From positions 1 through 64,000 of the forward strand of contig NZ_JACVMU010000003.1 of the NCBI RefSeq assembly GCF_014529985.1: a stretch of DNA of 64,000 nt, written 5' to 3'. This DNA comes from Leucobacter sp. cx-42. GTDB taxonomy: Bacteria > Actinomycetota > Actinomycetes > Actinomycetales > Microbacteriaceae. The translations under genes were made by a program, and so were the position numbers. Position 1 is the first letter of the stretch, and each line of letters begins with the position of its first letter. Positions 46,223 to 54,354 of the stretch are shown piece by piece. The notes under the pieces are model-generated. The model was not told the origin of the DNA, did no database searches, and saw only the letters and a program-made list of their open reading frames with translations.

Positions 46223-47338
46223 CTACAACGAATCAAGCGTCGCCGCAGCGAGCCCAAAGCACAGCGTCATGCCAATGCCGCTGGTAACGCTCAAGCATCG
46301 CACCGCGGGCGTCACATCTTCGATCAGCAGCGGTGTCTTGCTGCTCGACGCGTAGACGCCCTGCCATCGCTGGGTAACTTCCAGGGGTCGGCCAATGATG
46401 GTCGAGATCTCACTCACGAGGCGGTCAGTGATCTGGTCTTCGAGGAACGGCGGCATCGTCAGCTCGTACGAGTGGCTGTCACCGAGCAGCAGTGTGCCGT
46501 CGGGGCGGCGAGTGAACATGACGTTCGCGCCCATTTCCATGAGGTCTGGATTATTGTCATTCAACTCAGCGAACAGCGCCGCGTGCCCGGGCATGAGTGT
46601 GAACGCCTCGTACCGGTTGATCGACGTGCCTGACATGACTGACTGATCAAGCTCGTACCCGCGCGGAGCCGGCGCCATCGCCATCTGTAGCGCGCACCGC
46701 TTCACCTCGTATTTCTCGGTGAGCTCCGGGAACAGATAGTCGAGGTCATGCCCAACACAGACAATAATCTTGTCCGCCTCAAAGTCACCGCGCGACGTCG
46801 ACACGGTATTGCCAGAGAATCCACCAACCGAGGTTCCCCAGTTGATCGTCACCCGCTCTTGTTTCTCGAGCCAAAGACCGAGCGTGGGCGCTGCGGTACG
46901 CGGATCCACCCGCAAATCATCGCGCATGAAGCCACCACCGATGATGCGCGGATCGGGATCCACCGCCGTACCGAAGCGCTCACGCACCTGCTGCGCGGAG
47001 AGCACCTGCAAGGCGTCGCCGCGTTCAGCGTGCAACTGCTCGATCACCGTGAGTTCGGCCTCGGTGCGGGCGACGAGCATCGCACCGACATCGCGTGCCC
47101 AAGAGCCTGCATCCTGAGCCGCAGCAAGCCAGCCCTCGCGCGACCGATACGCCATGTCGAGGAGGTCACCGGTCTGTGTCGTGATGCACGCGTGGCCGAA
47201 ATTGCGAATGGAGGCGCCATTCGGCGCCCAGTCACGCTCGATGACGCGGACGGTGAGTCCGCGACGTTGTGCTTCGTAAGCGTGCGCGAGACCGACGATG
47301 CCGGCCCCGACGATGATGAGGTCAGTGCGAGTGTTCAT
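46223..47338 (-). CDS. FAD-dependent oxidase, TIGR03364-like (aminophosphonate-linked), copy 1
   Basis: The protein is 371 residues from the ATG at 47338, preceded by GGAAGG. It is a DAO/GlcD-type FAD enzyme with GAGIVG at 11-16, an ASIRNFGHACIT active-site block, and C-terminal VTSGIGMTLCFGLAAATLDSL. The family (TIGR03364) is associated with phosphonate catabolism genes and is proposed to oxidatively deaminate aminoalkylphosphonates. Copy 2, about three quarters identical by eye, lies 268 bp upstream, with homologous upstream sequence. It is the last gene of the phosphonate cluster. Confidence 0.85.
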   Translation of the reverse strand: MNTRTDLIIVGAGIVGLAHAYEAQRRGLTVRVIERDWAPNGASIRNFGHACITTQTGDLLDMAYRSREGWLAAAQDAGSWARDVGAMLVARTEAELTVIEQLHAERGDALQVLSAQQVRERFGTAVDPDPRIIGGGFMRDDLRVDPRTAAPTLGLWLEKQERVTINWGTSVGGFSGNTVSTSRGDFEADKIIVCVGHDLDYLFPELTEKYEVKRCALQMAMAPAPRGYELDQSVMSGTSINRYEAFTLMPGHAALFAELNDNNPDLMEMGANVMFTRRPDGTLLLGDSHSYELTMPPFLEDQITDRLVSEISTIIGRPLEVTQRWQGVYASSSKTPLLIEDVTPAVRCLSVTSGIGMTLCFGLAAATLDSL

Positions 47339-47460
47339 GTGCTCTTGCCTTCCACGCGTCTGGCGCCATTGCCAAACGCGGTAGTGAGATGTCATTCACG
47401 TGTGTTGGATGTGGGGTGGATCAGGGCTGCAGGTGTCGCGGCAGCGGCCGTGATGAGCAG

Positions 47461-47556
47461 TCAACCCCACGAGTTCAACAGTTTCTGCCGAGATCAAGCC
47501 TTTCTTGCAGCAGAAAGTGGTGATCTCGGCAGAAACTGTCGATTTCGCGGGATTGA
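47461..47556. repeat. Long palindrome, REP-like element 2
   Basis: A perfect 19-bp inner repeat (ACAGTTTCTGCCGAGATCA and its complement) is nested in a looser CAACCCC-GCGA outer repeat, with CCTTTCT-tgcagc-AGAAAG at the tip. It shares GTTTCTGYCGAGATCA with element 1. It lies between the two oxidase genes. Confidence 0.8.
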
Positions 47557-47606
47557 GAGGCGAACTCCGGGTAGCGAAGACGCGGGCTTACAACGAAAGT
47601 TCAGGC

Positions 47607-48722
47607 CTACAGCGAATCGAGCGTTTCGGCGGCGATGCCGAATGACAGGGTCATGCCGATGCCGCTCGTGACACTGATCGTGCGGATGACCGAGGTCACC
47701 TGCTCGTCCAGCAGCGAGGTCTGCGGGCTCGACGCGTAAATGCCCTGCCAGTTCTGGATGATTGGCAAGGGCCGACCAATAATGGTCGAGATCTCCCGCA
47801 CGAGGCGGTCGGTAATCTCTGCCTCCATGAATGGGGGCATGGTGTCCGAGTACACGTGGCTGTCGCCCAGCAGCACCGTCCCATCGGGGCGCCGGGTGAA
47901 CATGACGTTCGCGCCCATGTCGATGAGGTCGGGGGTGTTCGCCGTCAGTTCCGAGAGCAGTGCCGCGTGACCGGGCATGAGGGTGAACGCGTCGTACCGG
48001 TTCATCGAGGTACCAGAAAGCACCGCAGATTCGAGGTCGTAGCCAGTCGGCGCCGGCGCGAGTGCCATCTGCAGCGAACACCGAGTGACCTCGTACTTCG
48101 CGGCGACATCGGGGAAGAGATAGTCGAGGTCGTGGCCAACGCAGACGATGATCTTGTCCGCTTCAAAGTCACCGCGTGACGTCGAGACGGTGTTGCCAGA
48201 GAACCCGCCGACCGCGGTGCCCCACTCGATCGTGACGCGTTCCTGCTCCGCGAGCCAGCGGCCGAGCGTGGGAGCAGCGGTGCGCGGATCGACACGGAGG
48301 TCATCGGGCATGAAGCCGCCACCGATGATGGTGGGGTCCGGATCCGCCCCCGCTCCGAAACGCTCACGCACCTGAGCCGCGGTCTGCACTTGGACGGTTT
48401 CGCCGCGCTCCGCACGCAGCTGCTCAATCACCGCCATCTCCACCTCGCTGCGCGCGACGACCAGTGCGCCGGCCTCACGTCCCCAGAACCCAGCATCCTT
48501 CGACGCCGCAAGCCAGCCGGCACGCGACCGATACGCGATCGGCAGCAGATCGCCCGCCTGCGCCGTGATGCACGCGTGGCCGAAGTTGCGGATCGACGCA
48601 CCGTTTGGCGCCCAGTCACGTTCGATGACGCGGACGGTGAGCCCGCGGCGCTGCGCTTCGTACGCGTGAGCGAGACCGACGATTCCGGCGCCGACGACGA
48701 TGAGGTCAGTGCGAGTGTTCAT
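47607..48722 (-). CDS. FAD-dependent oxidase, TIGR03364-like (aminophosphonate-linked), copy 2
   Basis: The protein is 371 residues from the ATG at 48722, preceded by GGAAGGAAAG; the first 39 codons of the longer frame are untranslated. It has the same motifs as copy 1: GAGIVG, ASIRNFGHACIT, VTSGIGMTLSFG. It shares long identical stretches with it, for example FMPDDLRVDPRTAAPTLG against FMRDDLRVDPRTAAPTLG. Both copies are complete, with no disrupted motif, so both are probably functional, possibly with different aminophosphonate preferences. It lies 46 bp after the lysR gene in the same direction. Confidence 0.86.
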   Translation of the reverse strand: MNTRTDLIVVGAGIVGLAHAYEAQRRGLTVRVIERDWAPNGASIRNFGHACITAQAGDLLPIAYRSRAGWLAASKDAGFWGREAGALVVARSEVEMAVIEQLRAERGETVQVQTAAQVRERFGAGADPDPTIIGGGFMPDDLRVDPRTAAPTLGRWLAEQERVTIEWGTAVGGFSGNTVSTSRGDFEADKIIVCVGHDLDYLFPDVAAKYEVTRCSLQMALAPAPTGYDLESAVLSGTSMNRYDAFTLMPGHAALLSELTANTPDLIDMGANVMFTRRPDGTVLLGDSHVYSDTMPPFMEAEITDRLVREISTIIGRPLPIIQNWQGIYASSPQTSLLDEQVTSVIRTISVTSGIGMTLSFGIAAETLDSL

Positions 48723-48768
48723 AGGTTCTTTCCTTCCACGCGTCCGGCGACGTTGCCGAGCGCGGTCG

Positions 48769-49713
48769 TTAGGGTGCCGGCACGAGGGCTGGCGGTGTGA
48801 ACATGCTCGTCCAGCTGGTGAGACCGTCGAGCGTTTCAATGAGTTCTTCTTCGACCGGGCGAAGGGTGGTTCCTGCGACCCAGATCACGGTGACCGGACG
48901 CCGCGGCGGCATCTGGTCCAGTTCAATGGCGGCGAGGCGACCCTCGTTCAGCTCACGCGCGACCACGTGCTCCGAAATGAGCGAGATGCCGACCCCTGCG
49001 CGCACGCACTCCAGCGCGGATTCCGCGCCTGAGACCGTCCACGTCATTGCTTTGGAGCAGCCCCACATTGCGAGCGCGAGATCTTGGTCAGATCGGGTGG
49101 CGGATCCCAGCTCACGCATGAGGAACCGCTCCCCCGCGAGCTGCTCAGGTCGTACCGCTTCGCCACGTGATTGCTGCTGCACGAGCGGGTGCGAGGGCAG
49201 CGCTACGAGGGTGAGCGATTCATCGAGCACCGCTTTGCTTCGCAGCTGCGGCTGGTCGATCTTGCCTGCGCAGATGCCGATCGCGACCTCGCGATCGATG
49301 ACCCACTGCGCCACCTGCTTCGCGTTGCCAACTCGCAGCTCCACCCGGAGGTCGGGATGCGTGTCAGCAAAGCCGGCGAGCACGTTCGGGAGCAATGCCT
49401 GACCGAGCGTTCCCGTCGCACCAACTACCAGTCGGTGGGCGTTCATGCCTTCGGCAGCGGCCACTTCCGCTTCGAGGCCACCGATGATCGACATCACCTC
49501 TCGGGCCCGCTCTGCGAGGGCAGTGCCGGCTGCCGTCGGGGTGACACCCATCGGCGAACGATCGAGCAGGTGCACGCCGAGCGAGGTCTCAAGATCACGC
49601 ACGTGCACCGAGACCGACGGCTGGCTCATGTACAACACCCGTGCAGCCTTCGACAGGCTGCCCTCCTCAACAACGCTGAGGAAGACACGGAGACTCTGGG
49701 TGCTGACATGCAT
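48769..49713 (-). CDS. LysR-family transcriptional regulator
   Basis: The protein is 314 residues from the ATG at 49713; the upstream frame has no support. An N-terminal winged HTH (about 1-65, STQSLRVFLSVVEEGSLSKAA, then MSQPSVSVHVRDLE) is followed by a periplasmic-binding-like effector domain. It sits within the phosphonate cluster, after the dehydrogenase gene and a hairpin and before the oxidase genes. It is likely the cluster activator sensing an aminophosphonate, like PhnR in other phnA clusters, though that parallel is inferred from context. Confidence 0.88.
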   Translation of the reverse strand: MHVSTQSLRVFLSVVEEGSLSKAARVLYMSQPSVSVHVRDLETSLGVHLLDRSPMGVTPTAAGTALAERAREVMSIIGGLEAEVAAAEGMNAHRLVVGATGTLGQALLPNVLAGFADTHPDLRVELRVGNAKQVAQWVIDREVAIGICAGKIDQPQLRSKAVLDESLTLVALPSHPLVQQQSRGEAVRPEQLAGERFLMRELGSATRSDQDLALAMWGCSKAMTWTVSGAESALECVRAGVGISLISEHVVARELNEGRLAAIELDQMPPRRPVTVIWVAGTTLRPVEEELIETLDGLTSWTSMFTPPALVPAP

Positions 49714-49769
49714 GGCATTAACCAATCGTTCGCTGTCGTCGGTGACGGTGACACGGTCTGAGAAGTAGG

Positions 49770-49807
49770 CCAGAGGCGCTGAGCATGGGGGTGCACAGCG
49801 CCTCTGG
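49770..49807 (-). terminator. Perfect 12-bp hairpin after the dehydrogenase gene
   Basis: CCAGAGGCGCTG pairs with CAGCGCCTCTGG across a 14-nt loop, 6 bp after the dehydrogenase stop. No T-run follows, so it probably stabilises the upstream mRNA or partially separates the phnA-transporter-ALDH part from the lysR-oxidase part. Confidence 0.6.
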
Positions 49808-49813
49808 ATCACC

Positions 49814-51328
49814 CTAGGCGTCCGGGAATGCGACGCATGCCGAACGCCACTCCGTGTAGAAATCCCACGTCTCAGGCGAGCACTCCGGAGGGCCGTACTG
49901 AGAGAGCTTAGCGCCCATGTGGGGCATATGCGGCCAGGCTCCGACCCCGGGTCGGTTCACGTGCAGCATGCCCGCTTCGAACTGATCCAGGGCATCAAAT
50001 ATGTGCGCCCGGTTCTGCGTGAAGATGGTGCCAGACATGCCGTACTTGACCGAGTTCGAGATCTGCATCGCGTGGTCGAAGCTGTCGACGTCGATGACCG
50101 AGAGGACGGGTCCGAAGACCTCTTCCATCGCCAGTTCCGAATCGGGAGCAACATCGGTAATTACGGTCGGCTCAATGAAGTAACCGTTCGCATACTCGCC
50201 GTGGGTCAACCGCTCGCCACCGAGCGCGATGGTCGCGCCGTCTGCTTTCGCCTGCTTGATCGCTGCAACGCACGCCTCGAGACGATTCGCATCGACGACC
50301 GGGCCGAGCGTGGTTGCTGGCTCGGCAGGGTTGCCGATGTGTACCTGTGAGAGCCGTTCACGCAGCTTCTGTACGAGTTCGGCGCGGATCGAGCGATGCG
50401 CGAGCACGCGGCTCGTCGCAGAGCAGCGCTGCCCCGCCTGACCGAAGGCGCCGTGCACGACCGCGTCGGCCGCGTCATCAAGGTTTGCGTCCTCGAGCAC
50501 GATGAGTGCGTTCTTGCCACCGAGCTCAAGTTGGGTGCGAGCGAGACGTGGCGCTGCCGCCTTCTGAATCGCGAGACCAACACCGAGCGAACCCGTGAAC
50601 GAGATGCCTCGAACATCGGGATGGTTCGTGAGCGTCTCACCAGCGATACGGTCGCCCTGCAGTAGGTTCAATACGCCGCCTGGAACGCCTGCCTCGTTGA
50701 AGATGTCGACGAGGAGCGCGGTGGTGAGCGGAGCAAGCGGCGAGGGCTTAATGATCGAGGTGCAGCCCGAGAGGAGCGCGGGCGCCATCTTCCAGATCGG
50801 GATGGCGAGCGGGAAGTTCCACGGGGTGATGAGCGCGACGACACCGACAGGCTTGCGCCAGGTGAGCGCCATGGTACGGCCCTGATCCGCCGGCAATGTA
50901 GAACCGGAGATGCGACGGCCCTCACCCGCGGTGTATCGCAGGATGTCGATGCCGCGCTTTGCCTCGGCCTTCGCCTCAGCGAAGGTCTTGCCCTGCTCGC
51001 GGGTCACTGCGGCCGCGAGCTCGTCGATCCGCCGTTCCATGACGCCGGCCGCCGCGAAGAGAATCTCGCCGCGAGCGATCGAGCCTAGCTTCTCCCAACC
51101 GCGCGCCGCACGCTTTGCAGCATCGATTGCGGCGAACGCGTCGTTTGCGGTCGACTCGGCAAAGTTGCCGATGATGTCGCTCGTGTCGGCCGGGTTGAGG
51201 TTCACGAAGGTGCCACCGTCGGAGGCCGCACGCCATGCGCCGTCGATGTAGTTCTTCTGGAACTTCTCTGGCACGTACGCGGCGTCAGTTCGATCAACGT
51301 TGATCTGAATATCGAGAAGGTTGTGCAT
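49814..51328 (-). CDS. phnY: Aldehyde dehydrogenase, probable phosphonoacetaldehyde dehydrogenase
   Basis: The protein is 504 residues from the ATG at 51328, preceded by CGGAG. All ALDH catalytic residues are present: Asn171 in ITPWNFP, Glu269 in LELGGKN and Cys302 in GQRCS. By context it should oxidise phosphonoacetaldehyde to phosphonoacetate with NAD(P)+, between the oxidases and PhnA. The sequence alone resembles 2-ketoglutarate semialdehyde/succinate semialdehyde dehydrogenases, so the phnY symbol rests on neighbourhood. It starts 5 bp after the transporter stop. Confidence 0.8.
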   Translation of the reverse strand: MHNLLDIQINVDRTDAAYVPEKFQKNYIDGAWRAASDGGTFVNLNPADTSDIIGNFAESTANDAFAAIDAAKRAARGWEKLGSIARGEILFAAAGVMERRIDELAAAVTREQGKTFAEAKAEAKRGIDILRYTAGEGRRISGSTLPADQGRTMALTWRKPVGVVALITPWNFPLAIPIWKMAPALLSGCTSIIKPSPLAPLTTALLVDIFNEAGVPGGVLNLLQGDRIAGETLTNHPDVRGISFTGSLGVGLAIQKAAAPRLARTQLELGGKNALIVLEDANLDDAADAVVHGAFGQAGQRCSATSRVLAHRSIRAELVQKLRERLSQVHIGNPAEPATTLGPVVDANRLEACVAAIKQAKADGATIALGGERLTHGEYANGYFIEPTVITDVAPDSELAMEEVFGPVLSVIDVDSFDHAMQISNSVKYGMSGTIFTQNRAHIFDALDQFEAGMLHVNRPGVGAWPHMPHMGAKLSQYGPPECSPETWDFYTEWRSACVAFPDA

Positions 51329-51333
51329 GATGA

Positions 51334-52794
51334 TCACTCCGATGCGGGTCGTTTGTTCCAAGACGGGATGAGGATGATGACTGCGATCGCCGCGGTGGCA
51401 GCGAATACGTAGAAGACGGTGACGGTGTCGAAGAACCCGGGCAGCAGGCCGCCGAGGATTGCTCCGACCGAGCCGCAGCCGTTGATGAAGCCAGCGGCAC
51501 CCGCCGCGTGCTTGCTCGTACCGAAGTCGACTGCGGCGACGCCAGAGATCATGGCGTCAGCGCTGTATGCGGTAAGTCCGACGAGGCCGAGCATGACCGC
51601 GACAAGCCAGACCTGGCCGGTCTGTGCCGCGGGCTGCCAGAGCACGAGCGTGATCACGAGCCCGACGAGCGCGATAACTGTTGGTGGCACGCGACGCGAC
51701 CCGAAGATCGTGTCAGAAGACCAGCCGGCAACAATCGGCGCAACAACACCGGCAAGGCCGAATGTGATCGGGACCATGACGGCAGTCACCGCGTCGAGGG
51801 TCGGGATGGCATCGATCACGAGCACCGGACCCCAGAGCAGGACCGCGTAGCGAGCCGGCTTGAGCATGAAGTAGACGATGCCGAGGCGCAACACCATGGA
51901 GTCGTTGCGAACGGCCGCGAGGAGATCGCTGAGCTTGAACTTGTTCGCTGGCTTCACCACGGGTACGGGTGAGCGGTCATCACGACGGCGACGTGCGGGC
52001 GCACCTTCGTAGGGTTCCTCGAGCCGTGAGAGATCCTCGTCGATGCCGGGGAGGCCAACCTCCTGCGGATTGTTGCGCTGCAGCATCATGAACACAATGA
52101 GCGCCACAATAATGACCGCTGCGCCGGTGAAGAATGCCCAGCGCCACGAGTCATACACCGAGTACGCGACCCAGCCCATGACGGGAACCGCGATGAGTCC
52201 ACCGAACGCGTAGCTTGTCGAGAAGAAGCCCATCGCGCGGCCACGCACCTTGGTCGTAAAGAACGATGCGATGTTCTTGCTGAAGGCTGCCCAGCCGGTT
52301 GACTGGCCAAGACCCTGCACGATCATGAGCGGCATAAACAGCCACAGGGCCGGAATGAGCCCCATGAAAAGCGCCGCGATTGCCGAGAGGACCATGCCGC
52401 CAATCACAACGACGCGCGTTCCGAAGCGCTCAGCCAATGCTCCCCAAACGAACTGGCCTACCGCGTACGCTGCAAGATACGCCGAGTCGAGAATGCCGAG
52501 CGACTCTCTCGACAGCACTCCCTCTTCGAGGATGCCCACCTTCGCGGCCGAGAACGCGTTGCGGGGGAAGTAATAGGCGGCGTATCCGAGCCAAGACAGC
52601 AAGAAGATACGCGTCTGCCAGGTGCGAAGCACCTGGCGCTTGGTGCGCTGAGCACCAGAAAAGGTAATAACGCCAGACCAGGGGTTTGCCGCGGTCGGGC
52701 GGTCGTTCTTGACCTCGGTGGTGGGCTGAGGCGCAGCATCGTTGCTGGTAGTTGCCTGCTTCTCATCAAGATCCGGTTCTACGGTGTTACACAT
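51334..52794 (-). CDS. OPA-family (GlpT/PgtP-like) MFS transporter
   Basis: The protein is 486 residues from the ATG at 52794, preceded by AAAGGAG; the longer frame to 52842 lacks a site. It has about 12 spans and the organophosphate:phosphate antiporter signature GYAAYYFPRNAFSAAK near span 1, plus GLGQSTGWAAFSKNIASFF. OPA members exchange phosphorylated or phosphonate-like anions for phosphate. Between phnA and the ALDH gene it is the natural uptake system for an aminophosphonate or phosphonoacetate. A charged insertion (RRRRDDRS) separates the two halves. Confidence 0.87.
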   Translation of the reverse strand: MCNTVEPDLDEKQATTSNDAAPQPTTEVKNDRPTAANPWSGVITFSGAQRTKRQVLRTWQTRIFLLSWLGYAAYYFPRNAFSAAKVGILEEGVLSRESLGILDSAYLAAYAVGQFVWGALAERFGTRVVVIGGMVLSAIAALFMGLIPALWLFMPLMIVQGLGQSTGWAAFSKNIASFFTTKVRGRAMGFFSTSYAFGGLIAVPVMGWVAYSVYDSWRWAFFTGAAVIIVALIVFMMLQRNNPQEVGLPGIDEDLSRLEEPYEGAPARRRRDDRSPVPVVKPANKFKLSDLLAAVRNDSMVLRLGIVYFMLKPARYAVLLWGPVLVIDAIPTLDAVTAVMVPITFGLAGVVAPIVAGWSSDTIFGSRRVPPTVIALVGLVITLVLWQPAAQTGQVWLVAVMLGLVGLTAYSADAMISGVAAVDFGTSKHAAGAAGFINGCGSVGAILGGLLPGFFDTVTVFYVFAATAAIAVIILIPSWNKRPASE

Positions 52795-52823
52795 GCAGAT
52801 GCTCCTTTGCATCGTTCCGTGCA

Positions 52824-52855
52824 ATCGTGGGGGCCGGCTCACCGGCTCCCACGAT
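52824..52855 (-). terminator. 14-bp hairpin between phnA and the transporter gene
   Basis: A 14-bp stem with one G-U pair and loop CTCA fills most of the 71-bp gap, followed by the AAAGGAG of the transporter gene. It has no T-run and is more likely a differential-expression or stability element than a full terminator. Confidence 0.5.
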
Positions 52856-52865
52856 CATCCTTGGG

Positions 52866-54215
52866 TCACACGGTGGCGCCCGCAGCTACTGCCACGTGCG
52901 AGGTCACGACCCAGTAGGCGTCATAGTTGTGGAGTACAGCCTTGTCGCCGTCGGGACCTTCGGTTGCCGTCTCGGTGGGAGCCGCAACCGGGCGGTTGAT
53001 CAGGAATGGAATTCGGTGTTCCCCCAGCCCACCGTGTGACCGGAGGGGCACTTCGAGGTTCGTGAGATCGTGCCACTCTGGGTAGCGACCGATCGCTGCG
53101 TTCTTGTCCGAGAGCACCGTGAGGTCGCCCATTCGGTCGAGCGGCATGTCATAGACCTCAGCCGCGATTTCAGAAGGCAGGATCTGCGAGAGGCCAGGGA
53201 TTCCGACGAGGCCGTCAAGGACCTTCTGCCGATCCGCGCCCTTGGGCAGGTAGACGTTTGCGAACGCGCCCAACGCACCGTGGTGCACGGTGTAGGGATC
53301 AGTGATCGGCAGGATGACGCGCGAGCCAGGCTCGCCCTTCGCGATACCGAGGATGCGATCGACCTCGCTCTCGAGGTACACCACGCGTGGGGTGCCGTCG
53401 GAGTGGTGCTTCGCCGACATGCCGTGATCAGCGGTGATCGCGACGACTGCGCCGAGCTCATCGAGCTGCGAAGCGTACGTATCGACCATGGCGTAGAAAT
53501 CGTTTGCGACCTCGGTGCCAGGGGCGTTCTTGTGCTGAATGTAGTCAGTCAGCGTGAGGTACATGACGTCGGGAGCCTGGGTGCGCAGCAGCTCGACACC
53601 TGCGGCGAGCGCGAATTCGCTGAGCTCTGCAGAGTAGACGCTCGGAAGGGGCATGCCGGTAAGGCTCATCGCGTCGGCAATGCCGTTGTCCTCAACGGTG
53701 ACGGTGTCGGCCTTCTCAGCTGAGAAGCAGATACCGCGGTTCTTCGGCTGGACATATTCGCCACTGCCGTGGGGGTCGAGCCCCTCCTGGGTAACGCCAC
53801 TTGCGAGGAGGCGACGGAGCTTGTCCTTTGCCGTGACGATCGCGACTGAAAGGCCAGCATCTGCAGCTGCAGCGAAGACGGTCGGCGCGCGGAGGAACTT
53901 GGGATCGTTCATGAGCACTTCCTCGCCCGTTGCGGGATCGAGGATGTAGTTACCGCAAATGCCGTGAACCGCGGGCGGGTGACCGGTCGCGATCGACATG
54001 TTGTTCGGGTTGGTGAGGGTGGGGATCGCGCAGTGCGCCTTCCACGATTCGCCGTGACCGCTTTCGAGCAGGTTCTTCAGCCAGGGCATGCGGCCGGCGG
54101 CGATGGCTTCCTCGTGGTAAGCCGGTTCACTGCCGTCGATACAAATCACTACGACCGGGGTACCGTCGTGAACGAATTCACGGCCGTTCACGCTGAAGGT
54201 GGTTGTCTGTGCCAT
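52866..54215 (-). CDS. phnA: Phosphonoacetate hydrolase (alkaline phosphatase superfamily)
   Basis: The protein is 449 residues from the ATG at 54215, preceded by GGAG. It cleaves the C-P bond of phosphonoacetate to acetate and phosphate. All residues expected for the two-zinc PhnA active site are visible: Asp27 in CIDGSEP, the Thr68 nucleophile in PTLTNPNN, Asp224 and His228 in TDYIQHK, Asp263-His264 in TADHGMS and His394 in RSHGGLGEH. The NPNNMSIATG block is characteristic. It is the first gene of the phosphonate operon. Confidence 0.92.
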   Translation of the reverse strand: MAQTTTFSVNGREFVHDGTPVVVICIDGSEPAYHEEAIAAGRMPWLKNLLESGHGESWKAHCAIPTLTNPNNMSIATGHPPAVHGICGNYILDPATGEEVLMNDPKFLRAPTVFAAAADAGLSVAIVTAKDKLRRLLASGVTQEGLDPHGSGEYVQPKNRGICFSAEKADTVTVEDNGIADAMSLTGMPLPSVYSAELSEFALAAGVELLRTQAPDVMYLTLTDYIQHKNAPGTEVANDFYAMVDTYASQLDELGAVVAITADHGMSAKHHSDGTPRVVYLESEVDRILGIAKGEPGSRVILPITDPYTVHHGALGAFANVYLPKGADRQKVLDGLVGIPGLSQILPSEIAAEVYDMPLDRMGDLTVLSDKNAAIGRYPEWHDLTNLEVPLRSHGGLGEHRIPFLINRPVAAPTETATEGPDGDKAVLHNYDAYWVVTSHVAVAAGATV

Positions 54216-54312
54216 GTCCTGCTCCTCGATGTCCAAGGTGGGTTCGGTTGGATTGCATCCACCTTGCCCGCCTCGGTACATCGAGGAGAAGAGCAGCTTT
54301 CGATATAGCCCT

Positions 54313-54327
54313 ATAGCCTGGCGCTAT
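54313..54327. promoter_or_regulatory. Candidate LysR box ATAGC-N5-GCTAT before phnA
   Basis: A perfect 15-bp palindrome lies about 100 bp upstream of the phnA start and fits the T-N11-A pattern of LysR sites. ATAGCC also recurs at 54305 and 54349, giving spaced half-sites. The cluster LysR protein is the obvious candidate. Confidence 0.5.
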
Positions 54328-54354
54328 GCACCCCGCTTATGGCCACTCATAGCC

